Assembly: GCA_903919165.1 (NCBI GenBank)
Contig: CAIXHJ010000245.1
Location: 1-15,781, forward strand
DNA from: an uncultured Holophagaceae bacterium
GTDB lineage: Bacteria; Acidobacteriota; Holophagae; Holophagales; Holophagaceae
DNA: 15,781 bases
Direction of reading: 5' to 3'
The position numbers and the translations under genes are program-made. Shown here piece after piece: positions 1 through 7,284 of this stretch (positions are counted from its first letter, which is position 1; every line of letters starts with the position of its first letter). Under the pieces are notes generated by a model. The model was not told the origin of the DNA, ran no database searches, and saw only the letters and a list, made by a program, of their open reading frames with translations.

Positions 1-1329
1 CAGGTGGTCGCGGCCGATGACGATGGGCGCCTTCACCTTGCCGGTCCTCACCAACTCGTTGAACTTCAGTCCCGCCAGGTGGCGCTCACCCGCGCCGATC
101 CAGCAGATGCGGGCCGGCAGACCCTGGAAGGCGATCTTCTCCTTGGCGGCCTTCAACCAGCGGATCATGCCTTCGTTTTCGGGGAACAGCTCCATCATCG
201 CGGTGTCCGTGACCGCGATGTCCTCGGGATCACCGGAGAGTGCCACCCAGCGGAAGGGGCCGATGCCCTTGCAGAAGAGGGGCCGGATGAAGGCGGGCAC
301 GAAGCCCGGGAAGGCGAAGGCGTTCACGCAGCCAGCACGCTGGGCCTGGGCGCGGATGTTGTTGCCGTAGTCGAAGGTCACGGAGCCTCGGCGCTGGAAC
401 TCGATCATGGCTTCCACATGCGTCCGCATGGAGGCGAGGGCCAGCTGCACGTAGGCCTCAGGCTGCTCCCGGCGCATCACGGCAGCCTGTTCCAGCGAGA
501 GGCCGGCAGGGATGTAGCCGTTGTACTCGTCGTGAGCCGAGGTCTGGTCCGTGACGAGCTGCGGGCTATACCCGCGCTTCAGAATCTCAGGCAAGAGATC
601 CGCGGCATTGCCCAGCAGGCCGATGCTGCGGGCTTCCTTCGCATCCACGTACTGCCGGACCATGGTCAGGGCTGTGTCGAGGCTGTCGGTCCACTCGTCC
701 AGGTAGCGGGTGTGGATGCGCCTCTGGATGCGAGTCTGGTCCACCTCGATGCAGAGGGCCACGCCGCCGTTCATGGTGACGGCCAGGGGCTGGGCGCCGC
801 CCATGCCACCCAGCCCCGCCGTGAGGGTCCAGGTGCCGGCCAGAGTGCCGTTAAAGTGCTGACGGGCCGCCTCCGCGAAGGTCTCGTAGGTGCCCTGGAC
901 GATGCCCTGGGAGCCGATGTAGATCCAGCTGCCCGCGGTCATCTGGCCGTACATCATCAGCCCTTTTTGGTCGAGTTCACGGAAGACCTCCCACGTGGCC
1001 CACTTCGGCACCAGGTTGGAATTGGCGATGAGCACCCGGGGGGCATCGGGGTGGGTCCTGACCACGCCCACGGGCTTGCCGCTCTGGACCAGCAGCGTCT
1101 CGTCGTCGTTGAGGTGCTTCAGTTCCTTCACGAGGGCGAAGAAACAGTCCCAGTTTCGGGCCGCCTTGCCCAGGCCGCCATAGACCACCAGGTCCTCGGG
1201 CCGCTCCGCCACCTCGGGGTCGAGGTTGTTCATGAGCATGCGCAAAGCCGCTTCCTGCCCCCAGCCCTTGCAATGCAGGTGGCTGCCGCGGGGCGCGGTG
1301 ACGACGGGGGCTTCCGAGACGGTGGTCAT
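1..1329 (-). CDS. hutU: Urocanate hydratase (urocanase), 3' part cut by the window edge
   Basis: Urocanase converts urocanate to imidazolone propionate, the second step of histidine degradation, in the cytoplasm with tightly bound NAD+. The visible 443 residues compare with about 550 for the family, so roughly the last 110 are outside the window. Seen on translation: a GLGGMGGAQPLAVTMNGG stretch (residues 172-189), YVDAKEARSIGLLGN (227-241), TDQTSAHD (260-267), FDYGNNIR (319-326) and GLPARICWIG (403-412). Cys409 corresponds to the cysteine known to be essential in the Pseudomonas enzyme. The ATG at 1329 has a GGAG 7 bases upstream. An in-frame ATG 33 bases further upstream would add 11 residues, but the GGAG would then lie inside the coding region, so I prefer the shorter start. 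It follows the nitroreductase gene by 48 bp on the same strand. No other hut gene is visible; hutH, hutI or hutF would be expected off the left edge if the locus is clustered. Confidence 0.96.
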   Translation of the reverse strand, partial: MTTVSEAPVVTAPRGSHLHCKGWGQEAALRMLMNNLDPEVAERPEDLVVYGGLGKAARNWDCFFALVKELKHLNDDETLLVQSGKPVGVVRTHPDAPRVLIANSNLVPKWATWEVFRELDQKGLMMYGQMTAGSWIYIGSQGIVQGTYETFAEAARQHFNGTLAGTWTLTAGLGGMGGAQPLAVTMNGGVALCIEVDQTRIQRRIHTRYLDEWTDSLDTALTMVRQYVDAKEARSIGLLGNAADLLPEILKRGYSPQLVTDQTSAHDEYNGYIPAGLSLEQAAVMRREQPEAYVQLALASMRTHVEAMIEFQRRGSVTFDYGNNIRAQAQRAGCVNAFAFPGFVPAFIRPLFCKGIGPFRWVALSGDPEDIAVTDTAMMELFPENEGMIRWLKAAKEKIAFQGLPARICWIGAGERHLAGLKFNELVRTGKVKAPIVIGRDHL

Positions 1330-1377
1330 GGTGGACTCCGGTGGATCGCTCCAGTTTCCCATGCCCCGAAACCCTGA

Positions 1378-2028
1378 TCAGCGGTGGTCGATGACGTCCT
1401 TGGCCTCGAAGCGGACCTTGGGCACGCTGGCGTACTTGTCGTCAGGGCCGCGGTAACCCAGGGGGCAGGCGGCGACGGTGGCGAAGCCCGAGCCTTTCAA
1501 TCCAAGGATTTCATCATACTTGGCTGGCTCGAGGCCTTCGAAGGGGCAGGCATCGATGCCCAGGACGGCGGCGGAAGTGAGCAAGTTGCCCATGGCGATG
1601 TAGGTCTGGCGGGCGGCCCACTCATGGATGATGGCGTGGCGGGCCCCGTTGACGAGGTCACCCACCATGAAGCCCCTGAAGCCGGCGAGGCTTTCTGCGG
1701 TGACTCCCCGCACTTCGGCGATGCGAGCGATGAATCGGTCCACGTCGGTCTCGGTGATGTCCTGCTTGGCTGTGAACACCACGAGGTGGCTGCAGTCCTC
1801 CACCTGGGCCTGGTTCCAGGACGCGGGGCGAAGCCTTGTCTTGAGAGCCTGGTCGGTGACCACGATGAATTTCCAAGGCTGGAGGCCGTAGCTGGAGGGC
1901 GTGAGGATCAGGGCCTCCTCAAGCACCGACCAGACAGCCAAGGGAATCTTCCGGGCTGGATCGAACTTCTTGGTGGCATAGCGCCAATTCAGTTGCTTAA
2001 GCAGGCTCTCGCCAGAGATGGTGCTCAT
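1378..2028 (-). CDS. NAD(P)H-dependent oxidoreductase, nitroreductase (NfsB-like) family
   Basis: This is a 216-residue FMN-dependent cytoplasmic oxidoreductase of the nitroreductase fold, a normal length for the NfsB branch. Seen: an N-terminal RYATKKFDP segment (residues 16-24, FMN-phosphate binding region), TPSSYGLQPWKFIVV (43-57, the conserved Ser/Gln/Pro FMN loop), and near the C-terminus a PFEGLEPAKYDEILGLKGSG block followed by ACPLGYRGPDDKYASVPKVRF. These match the layout of E. coli NfsB. Family members reduce nitroaromatics, quinones or flavins with NAD(P)H; the physiological substrate cannot be read from the sequence. The ATG at 2028 is preceded by a GAGGA ribosome-binding site at good spacing. 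It lies 33 bp downstream of the thioredoxin gene and 48 bp upstream of hutU on the same strand, so the three are probably co-transcribed, and a redox role beside thioredoxin is plausible. Confidence 0.93.
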   Translation of the reverse strand: MSTISGESLLKQLNWRYATKKFDPARKIPLAVWSVLEEALILTPSSYGLQPWKFIVVTDQALKTRLRPASWNQAQVEDCSHLVVFTAKQDITETDVDRFIARIAEVRGVTAESLAGFRGFMVGDLVNGARHAIIHEWAARQTYIAMGNLLTSAAVLGIDACPFEGLEPAKYDEILGLKGSGFATVAACPLGYRGPDDKYASVPKVRFEAKDVIDHR

Positions 2029-2061
2029 GGGTTCCTCGGGATAGGAGAAGGGAATCGGGGT

Positions 2062-2382
2062 TTAGACGTATTGCTGGATGCGGGTTCTGAGCTGTTCGAT
2101 GGGTAGGGATCCGATGATGCTGTCGATGGGCTGCCCATCCTTGAAGATGACCAGGGTGGGCATGCTGAGAACGTCGTACTGTTCTGAAAGCGGCGTGAAA
2201 TCGTCGACGTTCAGTTTCGCGAAGACGGCCTTCTCCTTCAGTTCAGCGGCAAGGATTTCAGTGACAGGTGCGATTTCGCGGCAGGGGGCGCACCAGGGGG
2301 CCCAGAAATCCACCACGGTGATGCCGTGGGCAACTGCCTCGGCGAAGGTCTTGTCGGTCAAATGCTGGATGAGGTCGGACAT
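2062..2382 (-). CDS. trxA: Thioredoxin
   Basis: A 106-residue single-domain cytoplasmic thioredoxin with no signal peptide, a typical length. The active site reads FWAPWCAPC, with redox cysteines at 31 and 34. The cis-proline loop reads SMPTLVIF, and the buried Asp26 is present (VVDFW). The dipeptide between the cysteines is Ala-Pro instead of the canonical Gly-Pro, a variant found in many bacterial thioredoxins that can shift redox potential modestly. The ATG at 2382 follows a clear AGGAGT site. It would be reduced by a thioredoxin reductase that is not in the window. It heads a probable trx - nitroreductase - hutU transcript. Whether this is the main housekeeping thioredoxin or a paralogue cannot be decided here, so the gene symbol describes the family. 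Confidence 0.95.
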   Translation of the reverse strand: MSDLIQHLTDKTFAEAVAHGITVVDFWAPWCAPCREIAPVTEILAAELKEKAVFAKLNVDDFTPLSEQYDVLSMPTLVIFKDGQPIDSIIGSLPIEQLRTRIQQYV

Positions 2383-2485
2383 GCCTGGACTCCTATTCCA
2401 GCTTCCACATTAGCGGACCCGCAGGCTTTCTCGGTCATGACAATCTCTCATGGCCCCTTCTTAAGGCACAGAATGAAGCGAGGGC
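2383..2485. other. Intergenic gap between mocA and trx, probable promoter region
   Basis: This 103-bp gap is the only non-coding stretch of any size in the minus-strand run from 6604 to 1. An imperfect inverted repeat at 2433-2455 (GGTCATGA and TCATGGCC arms with one mismatch) is present without a following T-run, so it does not look like a standard intrinsic terminator. No convincing -35/-10 pair was found for trx. A separate promoter for trx is likely from the spacing alone, but readthrough from the molybdo-hydroxylase operon is possible. Confidence 0.35.
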
Positions 2486-3040
2486 TCAGCACCGGATGCG
2501 GTCCAGGTCCTCCGGCGTGTCGAGGTCCAATGCACCCTCAGGAAAGGACAGGGAGGCAGTGTTCTCTCGCAGGAGGATGGACTTGGCGCCGCAATCCCCC
2601 CGCAGTTCAAGAAGGTCCTTGAAGAGGCGCCGGGGCAACACCGCGGGGATGCCCAACGATTCCCCGTAGGCACAGGCCGCAGGACGGTCTGGATCCTTCG
2701 CAGCCAGCGCCAGGAGTTGTCCGAGCAGGTCAGCGTTCACGGCGGGTTGGTCCACGGCCAAGATGAGCGCGGCCTCCGAAGCCGGTGGTAGGGCCAGGAT
2801 TCCCGCTCGGATGGAACTGGCCATGCCTTCGGCGGCCCCGCGGTTGTGGACGAGGATCGCGCTCGAATCCAGCGGACCGGGATCCCAGTCGCCAACTACA
2901 GCGATCACCGGATTGCAGCCTGCTGAAATCGCGGTCCGTACGGTCCGATGCAGTAGGGTTTCCCCCTCGATTACCAGCAGGGCCTTCGGCCCACCCATGC
3001 GTCGACCGGAACCTGCGGCAAGGACAATGGCGGGGATCAT
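2486..3040 (-). CDS. mocA: MocA-like molybdenum cofactor cytidylyltransferase (NTP transferase)
   Basis: A 184-residue nucleotidyltransferase of the MobA/MocA fold. The N-terminal signature LAAGSGRRMGGPKALL (residues 7-22) binds the nucleotide. A DQP motif (family metal-binding site), GIPAVLPRRLF, GDCGAKSIL and a C-terminal DLDTPEDL follow in the usual MocA order. MocA transfers CMP from CTP to Mo-molybdopterin to make molybdopterin cytosine dinucleotide, the cofactor form used by xanthine-oxidase-family enzymes. The start ATG overlaps the xdhC stop codon by 4 bases, so it is translationally coupled and is the last gene of the molybdo-hydroxylase operon. This context strongly favours MocA over MobA (GMP transfer) or an unrelated sugar nucleotidyltransferase. 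The exact nucleotide specificity is inferred from context and the family motif. Confidence 0.88.
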   Translation of the reverse strand: MIPAIVLAAGSGRRMGGPKALLVIEGETLLHRTVRTAISAGCNPVIAVVGDWDPGPLDSSAILVHNRGAAEGMASSIRAGILALPPASEAALILAVDQPAVNADLLGQLLALAAKDPDRPAACAYGESLGIPAVLPRRLFKDLLELRGDCGAKSILLRENTASLSFPEGALDLDTPEDLDRIRC

Positions 3041-4008
3041 GGGATCCGGACGGCCACGTCGGCTTCCCGGAGAGCCCGACCAGATCGTCCTGCCAGGCTG
3101 GCCTGGATCTCGGCAAGGATGGCTAGGGCAATGGCCTCGGGCGTATCCGCGCCCAGGTCCAGACCCACAGGCGTGTGGAACCGCGCATCGGGGTGAATTC
3201 CTTCCACGGCCAGTTCAGCCAGCAGCTTCCGACCCCGGGCCCGGCTCCCCATCAGGCCCAGGTATCCGGCCTTCATGGGCATCAGCAGACGGAGGGATTC
3301 GAGGTCCTTGGCATAATGGTGGGTCATCAGTACCACGGCGCTACGCCCATCCAGGGGAAGTCCGGGAATGACTTGGGCGGGATGTCCGGCGCGCACAGTG
3401 TCCGCCTCCGGGAAACGCTCGGGGCGGGCGAAGGCCGGGCGGTGGTCCAGCAGGCCCACGAACCAACCCAGTTCCTTCGCCATTCGGACCATGGGGCTGC
3501 TGTCATCGGTGGCGCCGATGATCCAAAGGGCGGTGGGGGGAATGAAGGTCTCAACGAAGCCGGACGCTGGCGCGTCCGGCTCGCTGGGAATGCTGCGCAT
3601 TCCCAGATGATCTGGGTCCAAATTTGTTCGGAGAGTGAGGGGGGTTCTCGTAGTCCAGGCTCGTTGGATCCAGGACATCCAATCGGGGAAGCCGTGGAGG
3701 GGCTCGACCAGGATTTCGAGCAGGCCCTCGCACCCGCTTCCGCTGCCCCAGACCAGGTCGGCATCACCGCGGAGGTCGTACTGCATCATGCGCGGGCGGT
3801 CTTCGGCCATTGCTTCCATCGCACGGGCATGGACGTCACCTTCCAGGCAGCCACCACTCAGGGAACCTCGAACTGGCCCCTCCCGGTCCACCAAGAGCCT
3901 TGCTCCGGGCTTTCGGTAGCTGGAGCCGTCCACGCGCACCAGGGTGGCCAGGGCAAGAGGGCCCGGGTGCTCGCGGACCAGTCTGAAGATGTCCTGAAGC
4001 TCTCTCAT
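3037..4008 (-). CDS. xdhC: XdhC/CoxI family molybdenum cofactor maturation factor
   Basis: A 323-residue protein with both domains of the XdhC family. The N-terminal XdhC/CoxI domain shows GSSYRKPGARLLV (residues 28-40) and GSLSGGCLEGDV (48-59), including the conserved cysteine. The C-terminal Rossmann-like domain starts with LWIIGATDDSSP (161-172) and ends with a VGLDLGADTPEAIALAILAEI block. In characterised systems XdhC binds the cofactor, promotes its sulfuration and hands it to the apo-enzyme; it is cytoplasmic and not part of the mature enzyme. It sits between the large subunit and mocA with ATGA overlaps at both ends. Two-domain XdhC proteins are common, so nothing is missing. Its presence indicates that the enzyme carries the sulfido form of the cofactor (inference). 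Confidence 0.93.
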   Translation of the reverse strand: MRELQDIFRLVREHPGPLALATLVRVDGSSYRKPGARLLVDREGPVRGSLSGGCLEGDVHARAMEAMAEDRPRMMQYDLRGDADLVWGSGSGCEGLLEILVEPLHGFPDWMSWIQRAWTTRTPLTLRTNLDPDHLGMRSIPSEPDAPASGFVETFIPPTALWIIGATDDSSPMVRMAKELGWFVGLLDHRPAFARPERFPEADTVRAGHPAQVIPGLPLDGRSAVVLMTHHYAKDLESLRLLMPMKAGYLGLMGSRARGRKLLAELAVEGIHPDARFHTPVGLDLGADTPEAIALAILAEIQASLAGRSGRALREADVAVRIP

Positions 4009-6146
4009 GTCAAACTCTCGCCATCCAAAGGTACACGCCGGATGCGTTTCCCGGTGGCGGCGAAAATGGCGTTCAGCACCGCGGGGATGGCAAGGGGAAC
4101 GGGTGGTTCACCCATGCCGGAGGGGGCTTCACGGCTGAGAACGACATGAATTTCCACGGCGGGCATGTCGGGAAGGCGCAGTATCGGGAAGTCCTGGAAG
4201 CCTGTCTGCACCGTGCGCCCCTGCTCCCAAGTGATCTGAGTGAACAGGGCGGACAGGCCGAAGGCGATGCCGCCCTCCACCTGGGCTTCCAGTCCCCAGG
4301 GGTTCACGACAATGCCACAGTCCACGGCGCAGGTCACCTTGTGGATGCGCAGGCGGCCCTTGACCACGGATACCTCGGCCACCTGGGCGACGTAGGTGCG
4401 GCAATCATAGGCATGGCAGGCGAGGCCGAGACCGCGGCCCGCAGTCAGCTTGCGGCCCCAGCCGGCCTTCCCGGTGGCAACTTGCAGGACCTTCTTGAGG
4501 CGCCGGAGGTCAGCCTCGTCTTGACCGAATTTGACGATGTCCTGGTCGCCCAGGAGATCGAGGCGAAGCTGCAGAGGATCCTTTCCGGTGGCGTGCGCCA
4601 CCTCGTCGAGAAAGCATTCGCGGGCGAAGACGTTGGGCACGATCTCGACAGCGCGCAGCCAGCCCAGGGGCGTGGGGGCTTCGACTTCGGCGAAATCCAC
4701 GGTGATCGCCGGGATGGCGTAGGGAATGTCCAGGGCGCCACCGGCCTCGGCCGAAGCCTGATCGGGTGATTTCTGGCCGCCCATCCAGGAACGGAGGATG
4801 GATGGGCCCGCGATGCGATGGGCCCAGGCGGAGATCGCGCCCGAACCATCGAGTCCGGCGCGCATGCGGTGCAGGGTGGCCGGGTGGTGGAGGTCGTGGC
4901 AGAAGTCATCCTCCCGGTCCCAAACCACCTGGATCGGCCCGCCACCCGCAGCCTTGGCCACGAGAGCGGCCTCGGTGCTGAAGTCGGTGCCAAGGCGCCG
5001 CCCAAACCCGCCCCCGAGAAGGGTCACGTTCACCTTCGACTGCTCGGTCTTGAGGCCCACGGCCGCGGCAGTCCGCTCCTGGACCTCGTTTGGGGACTGA
5101 CTGCCGGTCCATGTCTCCACGCCCTCGCCCTGGATGTGGACGGTGGCGTTCATGGGTTCGACGGTGGCATGGGCCTGGTAGGGGAAGGCATACTCCGCCT
5201 CCAGTACATTTGTGGCGGCTGCCAGAGCCTTCTCGGCATCCCCGACCCTGCGGGCCTCGTCGGCCGGACCCATGAGGGCGGCACGCATCTTTGCCTCCAG
5301 GGCCAGAGTGCTGAAATCCTTGCCGACGCCCTCGTCCCAGGTGGTGCTCGTCGCCAGTGCCTCCCGGCCTTTGAATGCGGCCCAGGTACTGTCGGCAACC
5401 ACGGCGAGTCCAGTAGGCACTTTCACCACGGCCTTCACGCCTTGTACGGCCAAGCCCTTGGTTTCATCCCAGGCCCTGGGCTGGCCACCTGGTACTGGAC
5501 AGCGCAGCACTGCCGCGAAGCGCTGGCCTGGGCGCCGCACATCAAGGCCGAAGACGGCCTTGCCGGTAACGATGGCTGGGCCGTCGAAGCGGGGTGTCCG
5601 CTTGCCCAGAAGGCGGTAGTCGGCAGGTTGCTTCAGCATCGGATCCTTGGGCACGGGCTGTTTGGCAGCGGCTTCGGCCAGGTGGCCATAGCTGAGCTTC
5701 CTCCCGCGGGGCCCTAGAACGAAGCCGTTCTCCGTGCGGCACTGATCCACACCTATGTTCCACTGGGCGGCGGCGGCGGCCTTCAGCATCTCGCGGGCGG
5801 CGGCGCCAGCCTTCCGAAGCGGCGTCCAGGTGCTGCTCACGCTGGTGCTGCCACCGGTCTGCATAGCCTTGAACTCCGGGCCGGGAAGGGCGGTGACGAC
5901 CTCGATCCTGGACCAGTCGAGGTCCAGCTCTTCGGCCACAATCAGGGGCAGGGAGGTGCGGACGCCCTGGCCCATCTCGGTCTTGGGAACGCTGATGCAC
6001 ACGGTGCCATCGGGCCGCAATGCCAAGAAGGCGTTGGGTCGGAATTGGGCCGTGCCGGCCTTGCTCTTAGCGTCCAGGTGCAAGCCCAGCACGAGGCCAG
6101 CACCGACGGCGCCGGTCACTCTCAGGAAATCACGGCGGTTGGTCAT
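4005..6146 (-). CDS. Tat-exported molybdopterin-binding large subunit, xanthine oxidase family (isoquinoline 1-oxidoreductase beta-like)
   Basis: A 713-residue catalytic subunit of a molybdenum hydroxylase. The N-terminus MTNRRDFLRVTGAVGAG is a twin-arginine signal, so the folded enzyme should act in the periplasm. An EMGQGVRTSLP segment (residues 57-67) is typical of the IorB-type subfamily, followed by the aldehyde-oxidase a/b hammerhead region (about 196-300). LLGGGFGRRL (376-385), CAVDCGIVVNPWGLEAQVEGG (606-626) and GMGEPP (677-682) line the molybdenum site. Glu680 is the expected catalytic base. Length fits IorB-like proteins (about 700-750). An open frame extends over 110 codons further upstream, but it overlaps the small-subunit gene and is not protein-like. 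The ATG at 6146 has a near-perfect AGGAGGTG ribosome-binding site, overlaps the small-subunit stop by 4 bases and gives the Tat signal directly. The substrate (N-heterocycle, aldehyde or other) cannot be assigned. Confidence 0.93.
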   Translation of the reverse strand: MTNRRDFLRVTGAVGAGLVLGLHLDAKSKAGTAQFRPNAFLALRPDGTVCISVPKTEMGQGVRTSLPLIVAEELDLDWSRIEVVTALPGPEFKAMQTGGSTSVSSTWTPLRKAGAAAREMLKAAAAAQWNIGVDQCRTENGFVLGPRGRKLSYGHLAEAAAKQPVPKDPMLKQPADYRLLGKRTPRFDGPAIVTGKAVFGLDVRRPGQRFAAVLRCPVPGGQPRAWDETKGLAVQGVKAVVKVPTGLAVVADSTWAAFKGREALATSTTWDEGVGKDFSTLALEAKMRAALMGPADEARRVGDAEKALAAATNVLEAEYAFPYQAHATVEPMNATVHIQGEGVETWTGSQSPNEVQERTAAAVGLKTEQSKVNVTLLGGGFGRRLGTDFSTEAALVAKAAGGGPIQVVWDREDDFCHDLHHPATLHRMRAGLDGSGAISAWAHRIAGPSILRSWMGGQKSPDQASAEAGGALDIPYAIPAITVDFAEVEAPTPLGWLRAVEIVPNVFARECFLDEVAHATGKDPLQLRLDLLGDQDIVKFGQDEADLRRLKKVLQVATGKAGWGRKLTAGRGLGLACHAYDCRTYVAQVAEVSVVKGRLRIHKVTCAVDCGIVVNPWGLEAQVEGGIAFGLSALFTQITWEQGRTVQTGFQDFPILRLPDMPAVEIHVVLSREAPSGMGEPPVPLAIPAVLNAIFAATGKRIRRVPLDGESLT

Positions 6147-6604
6147 TTCGCACCTCCTGCCGCCCGCTTCACGGCTTTCCGGATACGGGGATAGGTGCCG
6201 CAGCGGCAGATGTGACCGGCGAAGGCCCCGTCGATGTCGCCGTCCGTGGGGTGGGCCTTGTGCTTGAGCAGAGCGGCGGCGGTCATGATCATGCCGGGCT
6301 GGCAATAGCCACACTGGGCCACGTCCTCGGCGAGCCAGGCCTTCTGGATTGGGTGAGAGCCGTCCTTCGAGAGCCCTTCCACCGTGATGATGGTGTGCTC
6401 TGCGACATCCTTCAGTCTCGTCTGACAGGACTTCACGGCCTGGCCATCGAGGTGGATGGTGCAGGAACCACAAACGCCCTGGCCGCATCCGAACTTGGTT
6501 CCCGTGAGTCCAAGTGTATCCCTGAGAATCCAGAGAAGCGGAGTGTCGGGTTCTGCATCCACATGGCGGAGGCGGCCGTTCACGGTGAGCTGGTAGGTGG
6601 GCAT
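6143..6604 (-). CDS. (2Fe-2S)-binding small subunit of molybdenum hydroxylase (isoquinoline 1-oxidoreductase alpha-like)
   Basis: A 153-residue iron-sulfur subunit that carries electrons from the molybdenum site. Eight cysteines fit the two-cluster layout: Cys40, 45, 48 and 60 (plant-ferredoxin-type N-terminal domain, GCGQGVCGSC) and Cys98, 101, 133 and 135 (C-terminal four-helix domain, CGYCQPG and CRCGTYPRIRKAV). It has no signal peptide. In this family it is exported attached to its Tat-bearing large-subunit partner. The start at 6604 gives MPTYQLTVNG, the usual N-terminus, with a GGAG site 7 bases upstream. An in-frame ATG at 6625 would place that site inside the gene, so the shorter form is preferred. 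It is the first gene of the operon. No FAD (CoxM/XdhB-type) subunit accompanies it, consistent with IorAB-type two-subunit enzymes that pass electrons to a cytochrome c. Confidence 0.95.
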   Translation of the reverse strand: MPTYQLTVNGRLRHVDAEPDTPLLWILRDTLGLTGTKFGCGQGVCGSCTIHLDGQAVKSCQTRLKDVAEHTIITVEGLSKDGSHPIQKAWLAEDVAQCGYCQPGMIMTAAALLKHKAHPTDGDIDGAFAGHICRCGTYPRIRKAVKRAAGGAK

Positions 6605-6705
6605 TGCAGCTCCAGGAAAATTCATGTGGTGAGGGAACTACCCTACCTCCAGGAGCCGTTCGCCGCTACCTCAGGCTATGCTGGGAGAAAGTCCCGGAGA
6701 TCCTG
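6605..6705. promoter_or_regulatory. Divergent intergenic region driving the molybdo-hydroxylase operon and the cyclophilin gene
   Basis: This 101-bp gap separates two outward-facing start codons, so both promoters should lie here or just inside the flanking 5' ends. A TATGCT at 6677-6682 could be a plus-strand -10 but has no matching -35. The minus strand shows no good hexamer pair. The placement is from gene orientation, not from a recognised promoter. Confidence 0.4.
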
Positions 6706-7284
6706 ATGCGCCCCTTGATCGCCGCCCTTCTGTCCCTTTCTATGTTTTGTCTGACCGCCGCGTCCAAACCGAAGGTGAAACTGACCACTTCCATGGGTGT
6801 GATCGTGATGGAACTGGAGCCCGATGCTGCGCCGAAGACGGTGGAGAATTTCCTGAAGTATGTGAAGAAGGGCCAGTACAAGGGCACCATCTTCCACCGC
6901 GTCATTCCCGGTTTCATGATCCAGGGTGGAGGCTATGTGGATTACCTGGGGAAGAAGCGCACAGATGCTCCGATTCCCAACGAGGCCGATCGCGCCCTGG
7001 CCGCGGGCCTGAAGAACCGGCGCGGTACCGTGTCGATGGCACGGACGCCAGATCCACATAGCGCCGCGGCGGAGTTCTTCATCAACGTGGTGGACAACCC
7101 GAACCTGGATTTCAAGGGAAAGACAAGTAACCAAACCTGGGGCTACTGCGTATTCGGGAGGGTTGTGCAGGGCATGGACGTGGTGGACCGCATCAAGGAT
7201 GTGAAGACGAGCAACAAGCGCAGCGACTTCCTGAATCTTCCCGTGAAGCCCGTTCTCATCATGGACGCGACGCAGATCCAATAG
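6706..7284 (+). CDS. Cyclophilin-type peptidyl-prolyl cis-trans isomerase, exported
   Basis: A 192-residue cyclophilin that speeds proline cis-trans isomerisation during protein folding. Residues 1-19 (MRPLIAALLSLSMFCLTAA) form a Sec signal peptide, so it should work in the periplasm. There is no proper lipobox around Cys15. The catalytic core is intact: FHRVIPGFMIQGGG (63-76, with the catalytic Arg65), EFFINVVDNPNLDF (123-136) and GYCVFGRVVQGMDVVDRI (147-164). The frame is open for 34 codons upstream, but that part is not signal-like. The ATG at 6706 has a GGAG 7 bases upstream and begins the signal peptide exactly. It is transcribed divergently from the molybdo-hydroxylase operon. Its last 26 bp overlap the 3' end of the convergent Kdo-kinase-like gene. 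Confidence 0.94.
   Translation: MRPLIAALLSLSMFCLTAASKPKVKLTTSMGVIVMELEPDAAPKTVENFLKYVKKGQYKGTIFHRVIPGFMIQGGGYVDYLGKKRTDAPIPNEADRALAAGLKNRRGTVSMARTPDPHSAAAEFFINVVDNPNLDFKGKTSNQTWGYCVFGRVVQGMDVVDRIKDVKTSNKRSDFLNLPVKPVLIMDATQIQ

Noticed and set aside
4..1377. Long plus-strand open frame (over 450 codons) opposite hutU
   Set aside because: It is the antisense shadow of a clear urocanase. Its translation is rich in Gly/His/Arg with no recognisable domain, as expected in a high-GC genome.
1384..2106. Plus-strand open frame opposite the nitroreductase gene
   Set aside because: Antisense shadow of a well-supported nitroreductase, with no motif of its own.
2433..2455. Inverted repeat as an intrinsic terminator after mocA
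   Set aside because: The stem is short and mismatched and no T-run follows in the direction of transcription.
6147..6488. N-terminal extension of the molybdenum large subunit
   Set aside because: The open frame covers the small-subunit gene in another frame, and its translation is Arg/His-rich and not protein-like. The Tat signal and ribosome-binding site fix the start at 6146.
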